Source of the DNA: Opisthocomus hoazin
Lineage: Eukaryota > Chordata > Aves > Opisthocomiformes > Opisthocomidae
Length of the DNA stretch: 64,000 nt
Direction of reading: 5' to 3'
Assembly: GCF_030867145.1 (NCBI RefSeq)
Contig: NC_134419.1
Location: 76,571,403 to 76,635,402 of the forward strand
Shown here: piece by piece, positions 11,401 through 23,400 of the stretch
Layout of the letters: every line of letters starts with the position of its first letter
How positions within the stretch are numbered: position 1 is the stretch's first letter
Translations under genes and position numbers: made by a program
The notes under the pieces: model-generated
The model's input: the letters and a program-made list of their open reading frames with translations, nothing else
Told to the model about the DNA's origin: nothing
Database searches by the model: none

Positions 11401-14400
11401 TTTTACAGGAGACGATTGGATATGCTAAAATGCTTAGAGGGTCTATAAAATAATGCAGTTATTGTCATAGCAGGTCGTGTTCTTTACCTTTTGGCATGCC
11501 AAGATTAAAAGCAATCCGAGTGCCAAAACACTGAGAATTTTGCTGTATGTTGCTAAATACCACACTTGAAGATTTTGTCTGGTATGAAATAACATAAATT
11601 TTGGCAGTCTTTTACCAGGCGCCCTGGAACACAGTAGAACGGACATAGCAGAGTATATATATGCAGATTTTCCTTACAATGGCTACAGTGCTGCCAGTGC
11701 ATTCCTGGAACGTGGAAATACAGGGAAGCCAGCCTCAGCGACGAAGAAAAGCTTGCTGTGCCTAATGTACCAGAAAAGCTATTCAAGAACTCATCCTTAT
11801 GTAAAAATAACTCCAAAGCAGCTGCCGAGATCAGTGCACCCTGAATTCGCGGCTTCACAGTTTTCTATCTAGCTTGCACACGTGGCTTCACCTCGCACAC
11901 CTGGACGCGAGGCCCAGTTGTTGTAAGCGAGCGGTTTCAGTTCAGCACCTCGTTTCTCCCTTGGGGCCTTTGGCCCTTCGGCCCCACAGCCGTGACGGCC
12001 TGCACCAGAAACCCGTGCAGAACTGAAATAACTTGGATGCAGACTGTATGAGAGAACATCTCCATTTCTAGCCACCCACATGTTCCCTCAGACAAGAACC
12101 TTTTTCATTGACAAGGATAATGCAAACCCTCGGCAGACATCAGCCCAACTTCTGGGAGTACTCCGGTGCTGTACAGCAAACCCTGAACCGCAGGCACAGC
12201 TTCCACATTGGTACCCTATGGTCGGTCTTTGAAACACCTTATTATTGCACTGAAGGTGCTCACAGCACCGTTTACTGCACACCTTGTTTGCTCTCCTGAG
12301 GCTCACACCCGAGACCTGCGTGGTGGGACACGCATTTCTGAACTCGGGTATAACCAGCTGGCCTGTAAATAGCAATGGCGGGATTAAAACCCCAAACATC
12401 TGAAAGCTCCTTTTAAAAATTATTTTCAAAAATAAAAAGTAAAAAAAGCTGAGAGTCTCCTTTTGCTATAGGTGTCAAGCACCCCAAATCCTATGACACA
12501 ATCCTATCCATTCCCAGTTTTCAGAAATGGTGCCACAACACTGGGTTTGAAATCAAGAGGGTGAGCCCATAATGCAAACAGGTATTTCCACCTGATGCTC
12601 CCAAGAATGATTTGAAGAAATATTCTCCTGATGGGACAGAAAGCCTGTAATTACGTGCTTCATCATTGCTGGCCCTGTCTGGAAGAGCAGCTGCCGTAAT
12701 TCTGTTCGTGTTTCTGCTGTAACCCAACAGCTCTTCAAAGGAAATCGTAGCTCCCAGAAATTCTTCATTTTACACCGCAGAATTATACTGGCAAGAACAG
12801 AATATTAATTCCATATCTTCTAAGCCTTCCAAAAAAATTAACATTTAAAAAACAGCCTGCAGACAGCACTGCAGTTGACTGTGGCAGCTCCTTAAGGACC
12901 GTTAAATGGACATACTTTCTGATAAATAACAAGCTGGTCACCAAAAGGCAAGTCAAGGAGTAAGGGAACATTATCCTTCCCTCTGAATTTTCTGTGTTGA
13001 TTCACTAGTGTCATGGTTTTCATGTCTGGTATTTCTCACTTTTTGATGTATACAAACGTGATTATAGAAGTATTTACTTCGAGTACTGTGATGCTGAAAT
13101 AGCAAAGGCTTTTTGTCTTGAGAACCTCTTTACTCTACACTCTCACAGAGTCCCATGCGTAGAGACTCCCCCAGATGTGACATCTCATTTCATTAATTTC
13201 ACTTGGTCTCCTCTTTCAGATACTTCATCCTGACAGTTCACTTCCCTGATACATCCCATAAAAATCCCAGGTAAAATGCTCCAAGCTCTTTCAGTAGTAC
13301 AAGCCCCACAAGAAATACAATGGGCTCTCCCAGCAAATGCCTCAGAAGAGAATCCCTAAATGCACTTTGCTTGGCAATAGCAGGTACCAGCACTCAGGTG
13401 CTGGATGTCTGAGCTGCACCAAACACAGGTGGTGGTGGAGGTGCTGCTTGTTAGGGCTTACGTACTCAAAGCCATCCTCCATCTTCCTGGAAGAAAAGGT
13501 CAGTAAGAGAGAGAGGCTACCACGATCCACACAGCCCAGCTCCCAGTTCCAAGCAGTTCACGGATCACTGGCTCTGCCCACACTACCACTGAAAACACCT
13601 GGCTGAGAAGATGAGATCTAGCGTGCATCCGATCTTAAGGCTTAATTGCTTAGGGAGGAAGGGAAAGACTTCACTTCAAGGCTCTGGATCCCTGTGGAGG
13701 ACACTGGCTAACACCTCCCTTCCCTTTCCAGTCTTTCCAGGCATCTCGTTGAGTTTGGCATCTGGCTCATGATGCCAGACGCAAAGCCCCCCGGCACTGA
13801 GACAATTTCATCCTTTGGCACGTTGTCGGTCAAGAAGGGAACATAAACCCTTTCTGTTCTGCCTGTGTTTTATGCAAAACCATACCCAGATCCAGAAAGG
13901 TATGCCAGCTCTGCAGCATCATCCAGCCTGAACTCGGTACTGCAGGAAAAGTCTGTGGGCCCAACTGCTGTTCAGCTCCATGGAAGATGTTAGTTTTACT
14001 AGCCACAGACCTCATATATCACATATACAGTCCTCAGACAGCTAAACAGTAGGAGTAGGACATATTTTAAATGCTGCATTTATTCTCCTGTAGTCTGGCA
14101 TTGCAGCTGAAACCAAGAGTCACACAACTGCGTAGTCACGAAGATACCAGCCTCCATGAACTACCACGAAGCACTGCCCAAACTACAAAGACTCACCCCT
14201 CCTAACTCACTGCTTACTCCTCTGCCTCTTTTTTTTAAAGAGTTTTTTCACTGAAAAGCATGAACATTTAGAGCTCATACCTTCATGAAGAACCATCTAC
14301 CAAGATGAACTGCCCCAAATCAAGGGCATTCTTTGACACGTCATTTCCAAATCCTACCAGCCAGTAAAAAGCCATTTCTTATGTCAGTATCAGAGCTGCT

Positions 14401-17287
14401 ACCTAGACCCCGATGTTCAAAAAATACCAGGTTTCCAACAGAGCAGATTTTAAATAGTAAGCCTTTGGTTATTATTGCCATAAAATAAATCTCCTAAAAC
14501 ATGTTTTACAAGCATTTTTCTACTCTCCAGTGACACCTGAAAGTGTGTGGGCCTGTCAAAGAATATGCAAATTACAGATCAGATGCAGAAATTAGGTTCA
14601 AGCAACAGCTTGCGTGCTCATTTGAGACTAAAGAGCCGCCACTACAAATTTAGGAATCAAAACCGTTCCACTTGTGAGGGCCACTTTGTTTTTCCACTCT
14701 CCACCCTTCCTCCCTGTAAAGACACCTATCTGCAGGCTCTTTCTTTTAACTTTTCTTGAGCATGTTACTAGAAAACTTTTATATAGACCCGAGAAGCAGG
14801 CAGACACGTGAAATCTGCCCCAGAACAACACAGAGACGTGAAGACGGCTGCCTACGGATAAAGCTCAGACCCTTGTCCATGGGAACAACACATTCCTGTC
14901 CCAAGCTCCTGCAGACCACCAGCATTTAAGGCTCCTAACAGCAGGCCCATGACAGCTCTGGGCAGCAGGATGACATTTTAGTGGTGACGTTAGTTTGTGT
15001 ATCTCCACCTGATGACTGGATCCCGTAACGCCAAGGGTAAAGCAGCGGAACCGCGTGCTGTCTCTGAAGGCTTGCTGCCTGTGGAGCTATATATAGCCCA
15101 GAAGTGGCAGGGAAATGCTTGATTGGAAGCCCATGATAATGCATGACCTTAGGCAAATAATGAGGTAGGCTGGAAGAGGAGACTGGGTCTCAGCCTTTCC
15201 ACACCACTAAGAAGCCTCCCCAGTAGAAAATTTATTTATACAGGAGGAAATCATTACAAAACGAAATACAATGGTCATCCAGAACATCTGAAAAGCAGCA
15301 ACATAGTAGCAAGAGAAAATAGTGAATTACAATCGCTGCTTCCAAATGCCTTGCTAAAAATACTAATTGAAAGTGGTTGATCACACAGCTTGCGTGACAC
15401 ACTTACCTGATTTCTGATGCTAACATTTATGTGTAACCATTTTAGGAAGCTTATTTTTAGCTTTACAAATGATATAAAACTAGAACAAAATCTACTAATA
15501 ATCAATCCTATGAAGAGGAGAAAACAACAATCCCCCTGAACCTTACATATCTTATGGAGTGTGAATCTCTAGTTCAATTTTAACTTGATTAAAAGAAAAC
15601 CTGTGACAGCCATGAATTTATTTTCATTCCATGATTAAATATGTGTCATGCCTTCATTAGCAAAAATTACAGATGGGAGTAAAACAGATGCCCTAAATAC
15701 ATCCTGCCAGAGTATGTGCCAATTAAAATTTGCGTGTATTAATATCACCTGATGCCAAATTGGCTACAAGGACTTCATAGTCTTTTTATTGAGGTTGTTA
15801 TCAGTAGCGTACTTCAAATCCTTTGTACTACTCCATCAAAAAAGTCCTCTGTCTCAGTCACCACTTGCATTTCGTAGCCGTCCTGTTGGCTGCTGGAAGC
15901 CTGCTGGGCAGATGCAGTACGTCGTACTACAGCAGTTACCCAAAATGATAACACGACCTCGGCGTTGGCACTCGAGTTAGGAACCCAAGCCTGACCAAAT
16001 ATGCAAAGAGCTCTTCACTGGGACTAAACTTTCTCACCACTGCTGATAGACCATTCTTCCAACAGAACCAGTGTAGAGCATTTTGCAAGAAGGCGCAGAA
16101 TTTAAGATTCCTGCCCTGAAGACACCACCAGATGGATCACAGAGGGAGGACTCACCACTGTGCAACTAATGCCTCATTTCCCATCCTGGGAAAGGACTAG
16201 AAGTATTTCTTGACCCTTACAGGTCTCCTGAACCCTGAGAACTAGGAGAACTCTAGGAGAAGCAATTCCCCGATAACCAAACATGACCCTGCCTGTAAAA
16301 CAAAACCTGACGCCTAACAGGGCCTCCTTGACGCTTCAGAGAACAAGTTTATTGTCACCTGCAAATGTGTTTGTCAAGGCATAAGGAAATCTCATTTTCC
16401 TACCTTTCAAGCAACAGTAGTATTCTGAAAATATAAAACAACAGAAGAAATAAAGGCAAAGAAATTAAGAAAAAGGTTCACACAAAAGAGGTGGGTTTTT
16501 TTTTAAAAAAAAAAGGATAGTTATGCTTTGAATTCTTTTGGATTTATGCAGCTAAAATCCATCCTGAGAAATTCACTGGAGAACACATGGTCATTGTTGG
16601 CTCTTAAGACATTACTATATAGCAAATTAATAACGAAAGAGGCGTACATCACATGCTAGTGAGATTGTAACATCACAGCTTTATATATTTATGAGATCAG
16701 TGGAAATAACTGCAGTCGGGCAAGTGAGATTTTCAAAAACACTCAATAGCCTCCCTCTGTGGCAAAAGAGTTGAGCTATTGCAGTGGAGACAGAACTACG
16801 CCAAGTCCGAGAACCTCTGAAAGTCTGAATTTAAAGCATTAACTGGTCCTTTTTCGCAAGTGCTATAGCTTTTATATTCGTTTCCCTCCTTAACAGCTAC
16901 CTGCACGTTCACCTAAGAAAAAAAAATAAAAGATCCAGCACTTACATTGCAAAAGCTTGTTCTCTATTACACCACACAACAGAGAAATGAGATCTTTGCT
17001 TTGTAGAATACCTTTACCTCTATTGGTCACTGATTACCAAGACAGAAATTAATTACCAGATAATATTTCTGTTCCAAACACAAATATCATTCAGTTCTAT
17101 TAGTCTCCATATTCAGAATGCCTTATTTCTCTCTCACTTGCAAACTTGCAGCTTCCCTAAAACAAGTGAGGTTGTAGCAAGGACAAAATTTACGGGCAAG
17201 TTATGTAAAGCTGAAATGCTTCCAGGGCAATGTTTTATAGTCCCTCAGAGTTCCATACATAGTATTTTACTGTGTACTCAACGAGCA
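8488..17287. other. Intergenic between candidate FAM53B promoter and EEF1AKMT2; no gene recognised
   Basis: Nearly 9 kb of mostly AT-rich, apparently unique DNA. Open frames are short, lack recognisable domains and have no convincing splice partners. The right part may include longer EEF1AKMT2 3' UTR isoforms. An A/T palindrome-like TTTTTTTTTAAAAAAAAAAA lies near 16499. Confidence 0.55.
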
Positions 17288-17293
17288 TTTATT
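17288..17293 (-). promoter_or_regulatory. Candidate polyadenylation signal of EEF1AKMT2
   Basis: AATAAA on the minus strand (TTTATT on plus) lies 53 bases beyond the EEF1AKMT2 stop codon. It is the nearest canonical hexamer. Use is inferred, and other TTTATT hexamers exist further left, for example near 15230 and 15787. Confidence 0.4.
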
Positions 17294-17345
17294 TACACAC
17301 GTGTCTGAGGTTTTCTGTCAGGTTTAAAGTTCAGACTTTTCTCAA

Positions 17346-17473
17346 CTAATCTAATTTGTCCAAGATGGACGGCCTCACTTTTTTCCTTTGGAAAACCAAT
17401 GCTGTTACACTGTTTCCAATTCTTCCTCCAAAGCAAAACTTGGGTGTTGGCAGCTCCTCCAGAATTTCAAATC
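17346..17473 (-). CDS. EEF1AKMT2: EEF1AKMT2 coding exon 6 and stop
   Basis: The acceptor is TCTGGCAG|GA. The exon encodes GFEILEELPTPKFCFGG, then the terminal strand NSVTALVFQ, then about 11 further residues (RKKVRPSILDK and two more) before TAG at 17348-17346. Confidence 0.92.
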
Positions 17474-20400
17474 CTGCCAGACAGAAATTAAAATGCTTTT
17501 ATTAGAAGGAAGTAATTTTATTCTCCTCTTGGATAACCCTTTGCAAACCATTCTTTATTTGTCTGGAAAACTTGCAAGTCAGTTACTCTGGAAGTTTATA
17601 GGACTGTATCGTTACACTGCACCGCTGCTTTATACAGCTGAAACTCTTCCATGGGTAATAAAAATCTCAGCTGGCTGACTCACACAAATTAATGGCAGAA
17701 AAGATGACAACTTGCCAATAGTTTTAGTTCTCCAGAAGGGACGGTTGTTTTAGATCCACACGAAGTTTCAAGCCTCAAGCGTGAGATTCAAGAGCTAACT
17801 GACATGTAAAAAAACACTCTTTGGAGGGGATCAGAAGGGTCACTGAGGAGGTGACATAAAAGGTCACAGTCACAGACTTGCCAGCTCCCCTAAACGTGGG
17901 TCACAATGTTACCCCAATTTCAAAGCAGATGGGTGAGCTGGATCTGGTAATAAAAGACCAGAAGAGAAAAAAATATTACCCGGGTATAGAATCTCCCTCC
18001 CCTCCCAGTGTAACTAGACTGAAATCCTCATCCTGCAAAGCACAACAAAACCTGTTCTCCCTTGGCACGTCGGCACTGGCAAACGCAGAAGCTGCAGTTG
18101 CTGAGGAAGGCAGAGGGAAGTTAGGCTGAGGCTTTCCCTGGTCGCTTTACCTTGTCTAATCCTGACCTGAGGAAGTCAATGCGCTCACACAGACATTGAA
18201 ATTTACTCCTGGAACGACCATAAGTTGGCAGATGGTTCTGTTCAACTGCTTACCTTCTCTGAACTCATTCGACAGCTCCTCCTTGGTCCAGTTGCAAGAT
18301 GTTATGAGGAAAAAGCCCTCCGGTTTCAATGCACTGCGGAGAGATCTCACGTACTGCTTCCTCTTCCCCACCGCGTTATCAGGATTAAGGCTTATGGCAT
18401 CGAAAGTCCCCTTGTCAATACAAATCTCAAATCCTGACAGCTCAGCTGATGGAGCCAGGAAGTCTTCTACCTAAACCAGAAGCCTACAGCTGTGAAAACA
18501 GTCTTCTATTCTCCTGAATCTTTAATGCATACCAAATAAAGCACCTCATACCTGACAATGAGTGTGCTTAGGAAAGGGTAACTCAAGGACTTTTCACATT
18601 TATAATGCCATGCCAGCAACTTTCTTCCCCATGTATGTGATCATAGAACCATAGAATCACAGAATGCTTTGGGTTGGAAGGGACCTTTAAAGGCCATCTA
18701 GCCCAACCCCCCTGCCATGAGCAGGGACAGCTTCAACTGGATCAGGTTGCTCAGAGCCCCGTCCAACCTGGCCTGGAATGTTCCCAGGGATGGGGCATCG
18801 ACCACCTCTCTGGGCAGCCTGTGCCAGGGTTTCACCACCTCATTGTAAAAAATGTCTTCCTTATAGCTAGTCCAACCAATCCTGCCTTAGTTTAACACCA
18901 TCACCCCTTGCCCTATTGCAACAGGCCTTGCTAAAGTCTCTCCCTGTCCTTCTTATAAGCCCCCTTTAAGTACTGAAAGGCTGCAAGAAGGTCTCCTTGG
19001 AGCCACATGGTGATCTATTTGCTGTAAAGCCTGTCTATATAGCTATCCATCTATAGCTCAAACTGACATAACTGAAGTTCATTCTTTAAATCATTATTTG
19101 TACTTCAATCCCTGGTTTCCTAGGTGCTGCGTGCTAGGCACTGTCCAAATACAGAAGAACAGACAGTGCCTGCCGCAGAGAGATTACCACTGACGTACAA
19201 GAACAGAGACATCATCGGGTACAGAGCTGGAGGATAAAACAGCACAGCAGAGAGCGAGCTCAGAATGAAACACAATCACAGGATCACAGGATGGCTGAGG
19301 TTGGAAGGGACCTCTCGAGGTCATCGGGTCCTACCCCCTGCTCCGGTAGGACCTCTCAAGCTTCCTGCTGCACAGCTACTGGTAGGGATTCTATCACTTC
19401 AGGATTTCATCCTCTACCTCAAACCTGAAATTCAGAATGTAGCCGCTAAAATACAGAACTTGCCAAATTGCAAACCACTACTCTGCTCCCTGCTAGAAGC
19501 AGGGAAATCTTTTTAGCCCTAATGGCTGTTACAAACAGAAAAAAAAAAAAAAAAAAGACCAAAAATCTTCTTGTAAATACAGATTTATTTGGTTAGACTT
19601 CTCTCACAAATGAATGTCAAAATACATCATTAATACAGTACGCTGAGCACATCTGAGTATCAATTAGGTCATTTAATCTTGGGTTCAATAGCTTTCTATT
19701 TTCTCAGTAACTTTCTCTCAAAACTTACCTTTAATTTAATGTTAGACATCCCTTCTTTGTCTCTCACTTTTTCTGAAAGTTGTATTGCAGAAGGAGAGTA
19801 ATCAATCCCAGTGAGGTTAGTGTAGCCAGACTTTGCCTAGACAGAAGCAGAGAATTTTAATTAGCGTGCTAGCAATTCTTTTATCCAACAAGTGTATTCC
19901 CTATCTGTAATCCATCTCATCCCTCCTCCTCTTAACGACAGAAAAAAAGCCCCTTTTACGCATTTTTATTCCTGTTACCATTACAGGAGCTAAATAGCTG
20001 GGGGAACGAGCTGAAATAACTCCATTCTGCCTCATACCCCATCGAAAGAGCTGTTGGCTGAAAGCTGCTTTCTGTCAACAAGTGGAAAACTGAGCAGAGC
20101 TGTGAAAAGTAATACCCTGGAGGGGAACAGGCTCTCTTATCTGCACCAAAAGTAACCTAGAAACCAGGAATTTTCAGCGATGAGAACATGTGCCAACGCC
20201 AGATGCTGCAAAGTAAGAAAACCTCTCTTGACACTTGTATAACATTTGAGATTGAGCAATTATTTGATTTATAACCCAAACTGTAAGAGCCAAAATACAT
20301 AATGCATTTTGTTAGTACACAAATCCCCTGCAAAGCCTTACAATTTTCTAACGATCCATGCTAATGTCTACTTGAATGCAATGATTTGCATGCTACAAGG

Positions 20401-23400
20401 TCTTTGGATCAGCAATTTTCAGACAGGTTTTGCACCACATAAAAGAACATACAGAGGCTTTCTGTTAATCTGACTTCGGAGCAGATAACGATAACCCAGT
20501 TGAGCGAACTCGGGCAGCGAGATCCTAGCAACCCTTTTGCCAAGCGGGTGGGCACCTTGCATCTGCTGGCGCTGGGCACGTGGGAGGGGGTCAGCAACAC
20601 GTTTTCACTCTGAGGTAGAGGCTGAAGCGACCAGATCTGGGTATCACGTGTGTCAGTTGGTCTGGCCAGATCCAAACCTAACAGGAAGGGCTGTGATCTT
20701 ATGGCCAGCTGCAGGCAGCTACAGCACAGAGAGGGACAAGGCTTGGGTTTGTTTTGTTTTTGAATAACACATGGACTAAAACTAGCATTAAGCAATCAGC
20801 TGCACATCTACTCGTTCCAAAGGCTGATACCTTGACAGCGAGAAAAACTATGAGAATTTTTTGCACCACTCCTCCTCCCAGCAGCCCTTCAGCCCGTGTG
20901 AGCTCAGTGCTAGCCAGCTGTTCTTCATTGAGGGCTAATTTCAGCTAAACACAAAGACTGTGTTGTTTGCATTTGATGAAGAACAGCATATTGCTCAGGC
21001 TCCTGCCCACGTTCCTCCCCAGAGCAAACCAAGCTTCCTGAGATGCCTGTGCTGAAGACTTGGGGGTGGAAGAGTAGTTCCCACAACAGCTCTTCTGTTT
21101 GGAAAGGAAGAGCTTGAGTCACTCCAGGGAGTTCCCATTCACTCCTATAGTCTCCGGGGCAGAGAAGGAAAGTTTAAAGATAAACAACATTAAATGCTGC
21201 CGAACCTGTATGGCCTGACTGCGTATGGCCAGGAAGGGATCATTCACTCAAGTGCCAAACATGACCCCGCTGCATCCTGCAACTGGACTCCTGTCCTGAA
21301 GGTGGTATTTATACACGCTCTTCTGCCGCTTCTTGAAAAAGCAGACTAAATAGAAGGGAGTCTGCAATGTTCTCAGCACTGCCCTATGTCTGGGCTTCTG
21401 GTGCTGCCAGGCAGACACCTGGACTTGGGTGGTGAACACCCTTCACTTCAGAGAAGTTTTTCAACACTGTTGGCTGCCACAATACTCAGGAAAACAAAAG
21501 AGAAGGTCAGAGCTCCATGCAGCAGCAACATTTCCTTAGAAGAGCAGGAATTTTTGGAAGGCAGAAGAATTAGGTCATCGATGCAGCCCACCAGATCCCT
21601 GAAGTTAACAGTGGTAGGACTGCAGTCTACTACACATATAAAACCAGCAAGGGGTCCAACTTCTGTATCTGAGATCCTCAAAGCAGGCCGAAAGCAGAGC
21701 GGAAGCCTCCAGCGGCATTTCTCTTGGAGCTTACAGATGGGCAGATCCCTGCGGTGTGCATGTAGAAGACACTCAGCAGCGTGCTGGATGTTTTCCTCTA
21801 GCTGGGTAGTGGGGCCAGTTTGAACAGGATATAGCAGTCTTGTTGTCATTTTATTTATTACCTGCTTTCCAGATGGCTATTCTGCCTCTTATTTTTGTGC
21901 AATATTCCCTGCTGGAACTGATCATGTCTCACTTAGACCTAGCTGCATTTAAGAGTAATTTTCTTACTGTGCTCCCATTTACTATTCTTTACTGCTAATG
22001 GCGTGCCAGGGTCCGGCATTCCCCAACGAACTGTGCTCTGTGGCACCTCCTCCCGTTCCGATGATGGTCCGACACGGACCTTTTGCAGAGGTGCTACTGA
22101 TGTGCTATGCGACTGAAGTCCGACTGCCTTCTCAGTATTGCCTTTTCTATCACATTATCGAGTCCAACTCCAGCGGCAGAGCTGTTCTACGGTAGCTGCT
22201 GTGCTTGCCAAAGGAATCCTGACTTGATTTTCAAAGCCTAGCAGCTAATACACAAAAAAAATCCTTTTACATCAGCTAAGCAAGTGAGATACAGAGTTAT
22301 TTAGAAACAATGTAATTTCTGAAGTCGCTTTTCAAATGGGACTGGACTGAGAATTTCCTATTAAAGCAACTGCAGTACTTTGAGGTGCTTACTGTAAAAA
22401 GCGAGGGTGCTCTTACAGCAATTTAACAGTTTTTAAAAGCTAGCAGGCTGTCATCTGCCCATCACAGAATGAAAATCGATTTCATATTTGTAAGCGGTGC
22501 CAGTATAAAACTGAAGTCTGATAAATAAGGTTTTTCTGTTGGGTATTTAAACAGCGATAGAACTAGCTAGCATTGCATTGCACTTCACAATCATCACTGC
22601 TAGGCTTCAGAATTCATTTCTTTTAATGAGATGTGCAATCTCTGCTTTTGATTATATGATTTCTCCTGTGTTGCAGCGTGGCAGCCAGTTCCCACAAAGG
22701 CTTTAAAGTCTTCAAAAATCAAAATCCATGTTAAAAAGATTATCGTTATAAACCTGACTGTGACTTCCATCCCTTTCAATTCCTACAGTAACTAAAGGAG
22801 CCACTGGAGAATGTGGAACGACAGCAACTGCTACAGTACGAGAGCTCCTTTCCTCACCAGCTCTCCTGTATTCAATCAAAACCAGGAAAAAAACCCCACA
22901 ACTCCTAAACATCTCATATGGCTGTGTAAGGACCACACTGTAACACTTCAGAACATATCTGGGAGGGGTTTCTAACGCCCTGGCAGAAGTGGATACTTCT
23001 TGAAAAGAAGCATTACCAACTTTTCAAGTCATTTACACAAAAAACTTGGTTTTAACCACTTCTTGCATCGATAATGAGTATTATTATCAGAACTGAGTAT
23101 GGTGAAAGGGTCTGGTTTTGCACAGGAGAATACTTTGTGTATTACTCAATTTCCTTACCTGAGGATGTTTTACACAACAATGGAAAGAAAAGCACTTTTA
23201 AATATAGGAAAACAGAACGGTAAAGTTAAAATAAGGGATATTCAGGCTGACTGATTTAAAGAAATACCATAAATTTCAAAATCTGAAGTACTGACAATTT
23301 GGGCAAGAAACGAGAAGTTTGAGCATGTCTAGCAAAAGAGTAGATCCTTCCATTTGGTAGAACACCACACATATTCTCTTGCTAGGACTGCGCTTTTAAA

